From contig NC_087071.1 of assembly GCF_963678635.1 (NCBI RefSeq), positions 44,071,095-44,131,094 on the forward strand: DNA of 60,000 bases, written 5' to 3'. Positions 22,301 to 27,135 of the stretch are shown piece after piece. Position 1 is the stretch's first letter, and every line of letters starts with the position of its first letter. The stretch comes from Symsagittifera roscoffensis. Taxonomy: Eukaryota; Xenacoelomorpha; Acoela; Convolutidae. The translations under genes were made by a program, and so were the position numbers. The notes beneath the pieces were generated by a model, which ran no database searches, had not been told where the DNA came from, and worked only from the letters and a program-made list of their open reading frames with translations.

Positions 22301-24680
22301 GGTCAACTCAATCCCGATCTTCGAAAAGAAATGATTTACTCTTGGGAAAAAGGATTCGTGGAAGATAAAGTAGAAAACCAATGCAAGTCACCACCCAAGA
22401 CAATACTTAGAAAGGACCCTCTAAGGAAAAGCGGACAAGCCCTAACCAGACCACTAAAGGGGAAAATAGCTTCAGAAACGGAATCAACAATTAAGACATC
22501 GGCCGGTTCGATCTATAGAAAATCGGACATAGCTCAATCAAAAACCGTACTTACTCAAGAAAAACAGAGAAGCACAAGTAAAAGTCCATCGTCGGAACCT
22601 ACAAGAAAGTTCAAGCGAATCAGTTCTCCAGAACTACTAGAGGAACTGGAATCGGAGGATGAACTCCAAGGAGAAATGGAAATTACAAATGAAATGAACC
22701 CAACAGAGCGCTTTCAGAAGAGCCAAACAATAGTCACTTCTAAGGACACAGAAGCCGGGGGAGGACTGAATCTTGCAATAAAAAGAGCTAAACCAAACCT
22801 GGCGGGACCAAAATCAGCAGAGGAAACAAACACGAATAAGCCGGAAAAGAGCGGAAAAGAGAAGAAAAGCCGAAGCAAGCAACAACAGGGAACCAACGCA
22901 AACCAAACTGCGACTGCAGTCAACTCGGAACAAGAGCAAGCAATATCTAAGCCGGATTCGGTCAGGGCAGATACCAAAATCCAGTCGAGCTCTACGCCGA
23001 AAATCAAACAGCGTCCGAAACTGAAGGGCATTGACGCGCACACCCCTTTGGAAGATATAGTGGAGACGTTTCACAATAGAAATTTGGCACCGTCTGACTG
23101 GGAGAAGTACGCGGACCAACTGTTAAAAAGAGGGGTGCAGCGAGTTGCGGATGAACTTAGAGAAAATCCTCAAAAAGGCTCAGAATTGGATACAAACTTC
23201 GAACCACCACAAGGATTCTCGGACGAATCAAGTGCGGAAGAGTCAGGTGTTCGACGAAGTTCTAGACAAACAAAGAACAAAGAACCCAAACGATTCGGAG
23301 ATCCGATAAAACATTCAATCAAAGAAATATCCGAAATTCTTACAGGAAGAGGTCTTTTAAAGGAGGCACTTAAAGAATACAGAAACCAACTGAGAGATTT
23401 CAAAGATCGGGACGACAGACCCTTGGAGTCAAAAGTGCGACGACTCGAAAGACATTTATTTATGCGAAAATTCGGATATGCTACTTTAGATGAAGGAGTA
23501 GATTGGAACCCGAGTTGGGAAATTGAGCTGGAGGAAAATTGAAATTTACATAATACATCTAAAAGACTTTCTTCAGAACTGAGTAAATTGAACTCTTTTA
23601 AATAAATTATCCTACTGATGTTGTATAATTTATTTCTTTCACCGAGGGGGGTGTGTCATACCGCTACTGCAGTAGCAGTATTTATTATACGTATGTACAG
23701 CCAACCTCTGGTGTTAAATCATTATTTTATGGTACGCTCAAGGTCATACATAAGTGATGACACTGAGACTAAGTGAGAGATCAGAGTACTTAACAATGAT
23801 CTATCTCTCAGTACATAAGAAAACAAAGAAAAGAGAAAATCTAAATTCAATATTCAGAATACAGTATTGAATTCCAACTTGTTTTCAATTTGATATCGCA
23901 ACGCATATCACAGCCTTGATACGAGCAGTCTTATTTTATCTTACTGTCATAGAAGTGAAGACACTTATATAAGTCATGATTTTATCCGGTTTTTTTAAGG
24001 AAAAAGTCTAAAGTTTTTGCGGCGTGACTTTTGATTTGTTTTCAAATTCTATTCAAGTTTAATCGCTTAAGATGAAGTTACGCTCTCCGGTTACAAAAGC
24101 GAAAAGGCTCGAAAAACCTGAATTACTTTATGGTTCAAAAGTGGATTAAATGTTTAGAGTTCGCAGCAAAATGAAAATTAACGTATTGGTTCAGTTTTCT
24201 AAAATCGGGATAATTTAATCGAAAAAGAGACAATCATATTTTGTTTTCGAAATTCAAAGAGTTTTAACGCCATTTCTTCCAAAATCAAAAATTGAGATTT
24301 ATTCAAAAAAAAAAACAAGACAGTCATGATTTCTGTTTCGTTGCGCTCAAAGACACTTTTCCATGTTTATATAATAAGGAAGCAGTAGCTTGTCCTCTGT
24401 TTGTTATGTTTAACTTTGTTTGTTACGAAACATAAATATAACGTTTGTTATGAAACATAAATATAACTTTTTGAAATTAGAAGTGTGAGTTTAGACCCTC
24501 GACTACAAAAAGATTTATGATTCCATGGCCAAACCCGCATTCCTCTTTGACGGCAGACTCCTTCTAGAACATTCTAAACTCCAGAAGATAGGCTTCAAAG
24601 TGGCATGTGTGGGAAAGAGACTGGATGTGGCTGGCTATTCTGTAGACACAATGCCAGCATCGCCCACTATACCTTTATAG
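10224..24680 (+). CDS. UGDH: UDP-glucose 6-dehydrogenase, C-terminal ~260 residues in six exons
   Basis: UGDH oxidises UDP-glucose twice with NAD+ to UDP-glucuronate, the cytosolic precursor for glycosaminoglycans. The six exons (10224-10371, 10884-10978, 11121-11251, 15385-15480, 15806-15932, 24495-24680) join in phase with GT-AG introns and code about 260 residues, against roughly 490 for animal enzymes. Visible landmarks, in order, are [15 protein letters not shown] (substrate-site Asn), [18 protein letters not shown] with the catalytic Cys and following Asp, [10 protein letters not shown], the second Rossmann domain starting [18 protein letters not shown], and IYDPKV. It ends PASPTIPL and stops at 24678. 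The N-terminal NAD-binding half is not in view, so the gene starts left of 10224. The last intron is 8562 bp because E1 sits in it. Identity is certain by motif order. Confidence 0.93.
10486..10680 (+). repeat. hAT-like element family, truncated copy
   Basis: Shares GGCGACCAAATTGATTTTCC, CAAAGCACTAAAAAG, TTTTTGGAAAATTTTGAAC and a GCGCGAGCTCCCCCT block with the copies at 14120, 46546 and 58697. Both ends are missing. Confidence 0.6.
10884..10978 (+). CDS. UGDH: UGDH exon b, catalytic cysteine
   Basis: The acceptor TAATAG precedes GTTTCGGTGGC and the donor is CATCAG|GTACGT. It codes [19 protein letters not shown], with the active-site Cys that forms the thioester intermediate. Phase 1 in, phase 0 out. 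Confidence 0.93.
11121..11251 (+). CDS. UGDH: UGDH exon c
   Basis: The acceptor TGTGTAG precedes ATTGTGGCC and the donor is ACTAG|GTAATA. It codes [12 protein letters not shown] and the start of the UDP-binding Rossmann fold, ending [11 protein letters not shown]. Phase 0 in, phase 2 out. Confidence 0.92.
12460..13326 (+). mobile_element. hAT-like non-autonomous element carrying a DNA polymerase fragment
   Basis: The element is flanked by a perfect 8-bp duplication, CGTGAACA (12452-12459 and 13327-13334), as hAT elements make. It starts CAGGGGCGGATCTAGG and ends ATCCGCTGGTG. Its 3' third (from about 13143) matches the family copies at 46546 and 58697, including the shared GGGTCGGCAGGGGGTCGAAT. 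Between the ends lies about 600 bp of Polinton-type DNA polymerase sequence that other copies lack. No transposase is present. Confidence 0.75.
12580..13142 (+). pseudogene. Fragment of a protein-primed family B DNA polymerase (Polinton/Maverick type)
   Basis: The open frame contains the motif series typical of Polinton and adintovirus polymerases between the exonuclease and palm regions: [35 protein letters not shown], and [21 protein letters not shown]. It covers about 190 residues of a protein normally over 1000, with no polymerase catalytic motifs and no Polinton neighbours. It runs into hAT-like repeat sequence at about 13143 and stops at 13203. It is a captured or interrupted relic. Confidence 0.75.
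13505..13990 (+). repeat. Repeat family R, copy 4 (most complete)
   Basis: Starts AAGAGTAATGAACGTAGTGA, contains TTCTAGTTTCGAAAGTGGAA and TTTTCTCAAGTTGGGTTAAT, and ends CGATTGGCTATGTT. It has no inverted ends and no poly(A), so the class is unknown. Confidence 0.7.
14120..14258 (-). repeat. hAT-like element family, 5' end only
   Basis: Read on the minus strand it starts CAAGGGCGGATCTAGG, then TTTTCTCGAGGGGG, as the element at 12460 does. It ends in the block shared with 10486. The other end is missing. Confidence 0.65.
14598..14788. repeat. Foldback element with ~45-bp inverted arms
   Basis: The left arm ATGAATAAATTTGGCAATTC continues through AAATTTCGAGTTG. The right arm is its reverse complement with a few changes. 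The middle is about 100 bp and non-coding, so this is MITE-like. A 12-base G run follows at once. Confidence 0.7.
14953..15024 (-). tRNA. tRNA-Ala, anticodon UGC
   Basis: The minus strand folds as a standard 72-nt tRNA: acceptor GGGGGTG/CACTTCC, D arm TAGCTCAGTGGTAGAGC, anticodon loop TTTGCAT, and T arm TGGGG TTCGATC CCCCA. The G3:U70 pair that marks alanine tRNAs is present. The discriminator is A and a TTTTT terminator follows at once (14948-14952). A and B boxes are intact, so it should be transcribed by RNA polymerase III. It lies in a UGDH intron, opposite to that gene. Confidence 0.95.
15276..15348 (+). tRNA. tRNA-Ala, anticodon AGC
   Basis: A 73-nt cloverleaf: acceptor GGGGATG/CATCTCC with G3:U70, D arm TAGCTCAAATGGTAGAGC, anticodon loop TTAGCAT, and T arm CGGGG ATCGATG CCCCG. 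The T loop starts with A, as is usual in eukaryotic tRNA-Ala(AGC). It ends 36 bases before the next UGDH exon and lacks a clear T-run terminator (ATTTATT follows). Confidence 0.95.
15385..15480 (+). CDS. UGDH: UGDH exon d
   Basis: The acceptor ATATTTCAG precedes AGAATCTTCGG and the donor is GATG|GTAATT. It codes [20 protein letters not shown] and [11 protein letters not shown]. Phase 2 in, phase 2 out. The intron end between the tRNA gene and this exon is only 36 bases, with a CTAAT branch-like site. Confidence 0.9.
15806..15932 (+). CDS. UGDH: UGDH exon e
   Basis: The acceptor GTTCAG follows a GT-rich tract and the donor is TTCAAG|GTCAGA. It codes [15 protein letters not shown] and [18 protein letters not shown], the conserved end of the UDP-binding domain. 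Phase 2 in, phase 0 out. Confidence 0.9.
15998..16084. repeat. Small foldback element
   Basis: The inverted ends CGTCGTAAGCCAATTAGA and its near complement TCTGATTGGCTTACGACG enclose about 50 bp. No coding capacity. Confidence 0.6.
16085..16721. other. UGDH intron sequence before E1
   Basis: No gene. It contains family R copy 5 (16185-16305) and a block at about 16520-16610 whose reverse complement recurs at about 45400-45490 (GGGACAATTAACGCGCGATA). Confidence 0.6.
16185..16305 (+). repeat. Repeat family R, copy 5, 3' part only
   Basis: It matches the family from the CAAAAATTAAGTCAGT block through TTACTTGCGTTCATTGGCTC and CTGTCTGTTGACAAATTTT. Confidence 0.55.
16722..16726. repeat. Target site duplication of E1, left
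   Basis: GCCTT, repeated exactly at 23913-23917. Confidence 0.9.
16727..16985 (+). repeat. E1 5' LTR
   Basis: It starts TGTCATACCGCTACTGCAG and ends ATATCACA. It is 259 bp and identical to 23654-23912. Its final A is also the first base of the gag-pol start codon. Confidence 0.95.
16985..23542 (+). CDS. gag-pol: E1 Gag-Pol polyprotein, 2185 aa
   Basis: One frame codes Gag and Pol without a frameshift. Gag fills about residues 1-310. Zinc knuckles follow: an unusual CX2CX7HX3C (C317-C332) and a standard CX2CX4HX4C (C339-C352). The protease has DTGS at 454-457. RT has D702 and the FLDD motif with D768-D769. RNase H has D929, E969 and D996. Integrase has the HHCC site (H1451, H1454, C1483, C1486) and D1518-X58-D1577-X35-E1613. 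About 380 residues between RNase H and integrase, and about 510 after the integrase core, are charged, Gln/Lys/Ser-rich and look disordered; such long additions are unusual for Ty3 elements. The tail holds a [10 protein letters not shown] motif also seen in E3. The ATG is formed by the last LTR base plus the primer site. The single frame implies another way to set the Gag:Pol ratio. Confidence 0.95.
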   Translation: MAQPAGFAAQDNRTDMGIPVFWASANLDPPWQFKIWFEQFLMAVTVKENVNPEIILEEPKDILEEPPPRPETPRDGENEDARNARILRDKLARDRVALENEEKRTRGPRVGHNVFYNEVQKKLVSRLFLSLGTEGKKRFLQKNPHAEISKMTFRGVTELAEVSFQKVKCVTYERYKLFTRMQEPGESLESFHAALTAQAARSELGTLENEIVRDLFISKMKNMTLQDTLTFETLDPEEVLKRAIKFEHSKLTTMAFQKTNAAAAGGSSSNYTSGVRIKQEPVMAVRNLGGKTKTPNRRENNNRQNNNKNQNTKTKPCNRCGRTFEQGHLKNCPAMGKDCKNCGKPNHFAKMCRSQQVSEVAEDSEESIVECDQISEGVGSCSEFEVMLIQTQQPENERVSKYVKDRINEMRKETNGKVVRVQKIDSIRDPTLNRVKSLKAMVRIDNQIIQLTVDTGSPVSFHNWATTKEIMEKSNKVRFIPSDKLNLQTKFVDYNKQPISILGALKTNLRSAGWEVKGATFLVSERKTRCIMGLDLQGQVGIVTTQRTAPKELTRFDVLMCEQSEGWKEIFLNKFKNLFERQGISKNHIVSSKFKYPLCPIQEKGRRIPIHIQNKVEKEIEKLLTEGHITKLDKCTSDCFIAPIVITVKKDDSIKLAMDAKPINRQLFKNKYQMPNVDELIDGVSQIVTENKKGTLYFSVLDLKYAYIQLKLAADTARQCNFNIVGGKATGTYRFLTGFYGLADMPAEFQKAMDRTINHAKNTFCFLDDILIVSKGSEIEHANLVEAVLKKLDAENLALKLSKCEFFKQEVNWLGHHLSEEGVRPKITKTEAVVNLNPPKSLKQLRSFLGSINHLAKFIPNVASLTEKLRPLLKEENQKKKLKNMKLPVKKFEWGDVHTEAFNAIKGAVANITKVHYYDANRDTRVKCDASHDGLGSTLEQQNDEGLWVPISFASRYLNAQEKKYSTNELELLAVVWAVDRYKHYLLGKPFTIATDHKALTTALDVNQSNKTYQSRLTRWVDRLLPYQFNIVHIPGRDMGIVDYLSRDPFNDPWPESELDEKFVVATINSFHETFDCWSSRLKDSRSLNRNENVLECSRRNVRKQSSSNGCYSNQNGQNRTKLDRNERKQFPRLQKQLNTTVQQNQITLLSNQPSKQSVLNNCKTKKRPVPKKIEKTDSRIEMSENATRTYDWWSSPPQDWRNEEREESLMDPKWNRSFSTNNELSGEEEITETVQRTRKIIRGGRKNRDSSGSETRQAQRVKWSLEPEQQRIADQRLLSFWQLIGGENNVQENRELVADTQEVRDNVEDESSPTSSKPIASTERKLSEVNVLEVDLTTTEEAESEEEVCSIQPPKGLGKLRLQKQQQVETLDNLAKLFDKNLLAELTTEDTWMDRLRRVVERGDKQGFELMGPYTNPLWSQMAVQDDCILVNNRLAVPVQLRQAVLKRIHRGHPGQEAMLGAAQYLWWPHMNKDIVNLAEECRSCTRYGKNVKYLISKNSSKPLPLLTQPGQEVQLDYAGPIENQKGKKIYLLVAIDRFSKFPSVKVTKSTSGKSTVKFLRSYIDTHGVPESIRSDQFSGFKGKTLKKFCSELNIEQKFCPVGDHRGCGLVERTIQTIKRRLGVMMLDENNKSIKLCLSIIMRDLRWIKQKTIQVSPFQAHFGRLPKTEFKIVRDRFLNNSDSLDKQHLERSALTASQMKRRIDQSRENLKIVRKGQLSRDTSPLHKQQITSDRDKERAKALKELLEANARWNYERRDAAKNDIRKLVDETGQLNPDLRKEMIYSWEKGFVEDKVENQCKSPPKTILRKDPLRKSGQALTRPLKGKIASETESTIKTSAGSIYRKSDIAQSKTVLTQEKQRSTSKSPSSEPTRKFKRISSPELLEELESEDELQGEMEITNEMNPTERFQKSQTIVTSKDTEAGGGLNLAIKRAKPNLAGPKSAEETNTNKPEKSGKEKKSRSKQQQGTNANQTATAVNSEQEQAISKPDSVRADTKIQSSSTPKIKQRPKLKGIDAHTPLEDIVETFHNRNLAPSDWEKYADQLLKRGVQRVADELRENPQKGSELDTNFEPPQGFSDESSAEESGVRRSSRQTKNKEPKRFGDPIKHSIKEISEILTGRGLLKEALKEYRNQLRDFKDRDDRPLESKVRRLERHLFMRKFGYATLDEGVDWNPSWEIELEEN
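16986..16995 (+). promoter_or_regulatory. E1 primer-binding site
   Basis: TGGCGCAGCC follows the LTR directly. It is complementary to a tRNA 3' end GGCTGCGCCA, most likely a serine tRNA, judged from the similar sites of insect Ty3 elements. The same ten bases stand at the same place in E3. The site also codes residues 1-4 of Gag (MAQP). Confidence 0.8.
23642..23653 (+). promoter_or_regulatory. E1 polypurine tract
   Basis: CCGAGGGGGGTG directly before the 3' LTR; the G-rich purine run should prime plus-strand synthesis. Confidence 0.75.
23654..23912 (+). repeat. E1 3' LTR
   Basis: 259 bp, identical to the 5' LTR by eye over its whole length, followed by the duplicated target GCCTT (23913-23917). 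Confidence 0.95.
23930..24365 (+). repeat. Repeat family R, copy 6
   Basis: It starts with GAAGTGAAGACACTTATATA, as copy 4 does. It contains the TTCAGTTTTCTAAAATCGGG block and the CAGTCATGATTTCTGTTTC block. Confidence 0.6.
24418..24467 (+). repeat. Two-unit tandem repeat, 25 bp
   Basis: GTTTGTTA(C/T)GAAACATAAA plus TATAAC, twice with one difference, ending 27 bases before the last UGDH exon. Confidence 0.8.
24495..24680 (+). CDS. UGDH: UGDH exon f, terminal coding exon
   Basis: The acceptor GAGTTTAG precedes ACCCTCGACTAC (TLDY). It codes the KPAFLFDGR motif typical of the UGDH C-terminus and a short divergent tail, [12 protein letters not shown], with TAG at 24678-24680. Phase 0 in. It is 186 bp including the stop. 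Confidence 0.93.
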   Translation, partial: TLDYKKIYDSMAKPAFLFDGRLLLEHSKLQKIGFKVACVGKRLDVAGYSVDTMPASPTIPL

Positions 24681-24765
24681 ATGGGAGTGGGGGAGGATTT
24701 TTATTCTTATAATAGAGAGGGTGATTTCAAATGAAAGCTTTAAAGACTCGTTTATAGACGGTTGC

Positions 24766-24771
24766 AATAAA
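24766..24771 (+). terminator. Candidate UGDH polyadenylation signal
   Basis: The first AATAAA after the stop codon, 85 bases downstream. Position is plausible; use is not shown. Confidence 0.45.
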
Positions 24772-25477
24772 TTGGAGAATTGTATCAGCTAATTTTTGCT
24801 ATCAAACAAATTAGATAAAAGTTTTTATGTCAAGGTCACTTCTCAAAAAGGTCACCTGATTTGATAATAATGGCAGACTCCAAGTTCTTTAAACCTTATT
24901 GTTATATTTGGTTCCAATTTTTTGCAACTCTCTTTTGCAACTGGCCTTACGGATAAAAAGAAAGAGCTGCGACAAATCGACGCACAGCTAATGTTTAATT
25001 TGATGAATCTGGAACAATGTGGCCAGTTTATGTTGATGGGTTCCAGAAATTAAAGCAAAATTGTCCAAATTAAAATTATTTTTGCTCCTTTCTGCCTTGA
25101 CAAATCTTGTTTTTCAAAGTGTTCACCACCTTCTTTTATCGAATTCATGCTTTAATACAAAAAAATGTTTGTTCAGAAGCTTGTAAGAAGGTTGCGAATG
25201 TCGACTGTTATAGATTTCGACTAAGTGAAGTCTTTTGCTTTAGTATCTGGTTAGCCTTCGCATCTTAGAGTATATCATATCTATATCACAACGCAGTAGT
25301 CCAGTTAATTAAATCGGACAATTGAACGAAAAAATCTTGGGGAATTTTATACTCTTGAAGTCAATCAATTATCAGTTAAATTGCATACAAAAATGATAGT
25401 TGGCTTCGTGGCGTGAGAAAAACGAGCATGAAGACGGTTTCCCTTATTTTGTTTGACATGTAGAACGCGAAAACGGA

Positions 25478-25615
25478 GTAGCGCCCGTCGAGTGGGTTAA
25501 GGCACGCGTCTCTCAACACGAGGGTCTCGCGTTCAAATCCCCTGTGGGTCACAGTTGAAGCGGTCCTAGTGTCATCCGCCGCAAAGTGGGACCGGCTGAA
25601 TAAATGCGCATGCTG
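25478..25615 (+). repeat. Possible tRNA-derived SINE
   Basis: The head has an A-box-like GTCGAGTGGGTTAAGGC and a B-box-like GCGTTCAAATCCCC about 35 bases apart, ending GTGGGTCAC. The D arm resembles class II (Leu/Ser) tRNAs. The stems do not pair well, so it is not a functional tRNA. A non-tRNA body with a CGGTCCTAG...GGGACCGG hairpin follows. No second copy is in the window. Confidence 0.45.
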
Positions 25616-26176
25616 TTTTCGAAATTTTTATGAAATTATGTTTTCAGGGAATTCTATAATTTAGGGACCCAACTATCATATATCGTTTGTATCTCATAAA
25701 TTGTGCTTTAGCCCAATAAATTTTGTATTTTTTGTCATTGTTTGATGCTTATTTTTCTATGTAATTTTCCTTGTATTATGGAGTAAGAGGCGATTGTGCT
25801 GCACTTGTGAATACCTTTTGACGCTGTAATTTTCTTCAAGTAATTGTTGTACAAATTGACTTAATTGGGTAATTCAAATTATATATCTGTTTTTTTTCTA
25901 AGATTTCGCAACTGAAAATTAAAGTTTCTAAGAATTAATTGTTTAACAGAGCTAGTCTTTTTTTGTGGCAAAACCTTGTTAAACTTTTTTTTCGCTAGAA
26001 CCTAGTCTTAGAAGTTTTGTCATATGATTTTACCAAAGTTACCAGTTTTGCTAAATTAAAATTTAAATTCTTAATTCTAAATCTAAATTTTAAATAGACT
26101 TACTGCAGTTCCATTGCAGTTGTTGCTCCAGGACATGCAAAAGAAAACTCAAACTTCTCTATTAAATTGTGAAAAC

Positions 26177-26374
26177 CATTACGAGGCCAAACTGTGCATT
26201 TTAGAATTAAATTTGGATTCCGCAACAAGGAGGATCCCTTTGTTCTTTTCTTTTTTTGTTTTCTTTGATGGCTCCGACACAATTTCAATATATTTGAAGA
26301 CTTGTCTCTCGAATATAGGAACATTCCGACTTAGAATTGTGCGCCTATCCATTGCACAGTTTGGCCTCGTAATG
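26177..26374. repeat. Foldback with perfect 22-bp arms
   Basis: CATTACGAGGCCAAACTGTG plus CA at 26177-26198 has its exact reverse complement at 26353-26374. The loop is about 154 bp. Confidence 0.75.
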
Positions 26375-26635
26375 ACGCACTCTATTGTTTCGAGAAAGAA
26401 GAGGCAACGATAGATAAGACAGTTGTTTAAAACGATAAACTCAGAACTTGCGTTTTTTTTCTCAGAGCTTGTCAACGTTTAGGGTGAAAAAGGATGGTGA
26501 AAAAATTCCAGCTGACAAAGGTGAAAAAATTCCAGCTGACAATTTCGGAGACATCAAAAATCGGATACCTCAAATGACGTCAGTCAAAAATATAACCTCG
26601 CATTTGATGTAAATTATTCACAAAAGTTATACAAA

Positions 26636-27135
26636 TATTAATAGTAATGAACGTACTGGATCTTGCTGATTTTTTATTTCAATGTTTTGAGGAAAAAGTT
26701 TGTTCACGCTCATTTTGATTTTTTGGAGTTTGAATCGTATTTTTTTTTCAAGTTCAGTAATTGAGGCAATGAAAATTTTTTTAAGGTTAGCATTACTATT
26801 GTCGAAAGGCAGGCAAACTCCACTATCGAATAGCAAAATTGTAAATGTCATGAGAAACGTGATCGTCTTCTAATTTCGAAAATGGAAATTATTTATCAGA
26901 TTCCCCAGCGAAATAAACATTTTTACCTATTAATCCAATTTTCTTATGTTGGGTTAATTTGAACAAAAAAGTGTCCCTCATAAATTCTTCTACAAATTCA
27001 AAAAGCTTCAAGGCCATCTATTTTTTTCTTTGAAATTCAAAATTTGAGTTTTTTTGTAAAAATAAGTGTTGTTTTTTTTTCAGTTTCCTTGCGTTCATGA
27101 ATCTTTTACAACTGTTAGGTGGCTATGTTTTTCTT
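26636..27135 (+). repeat. Repeat family R, copy 7
   Basis: Starts TTAATAGTAATGAACGTACT, has CAATTTTCTTATGTTGGGTT and ends ACTGTTAGGTGGCTATG. It is followed by TTTTTCTTTTGCAG, a splice-acceptor-like tract. Confidence 0.7.

Larger units (their letters stand above)
16727..23912 (+). mobile_element. E1: apparently intact Ty3-type LTR retrotransposon
   Basis: A 7186-bp element in the last UGDH intron, same orientation as the gene. Its two 259-bp LTRs show no difference when read side by side, it has a 5-bp duplication GCCTT, a primer site directly after the 5' LTR, a purine tract before the 3' LTR, and one uninterrupted gag-pol frame with all catalytic residues. Order protease, RT, RNase H, integrase is that of the Ty3 group. 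Identical LTRs mean a very recent insertion, perhaps polymorphic between individuals. There is no envelope. Confidence 0.95.

Noticed and set aside
17011-23403. Minus-strand open frames of 60-109 codons within E1
   Set aside because: They lie opposite a verified 2185-codon gag-pol frame and have no independent support.
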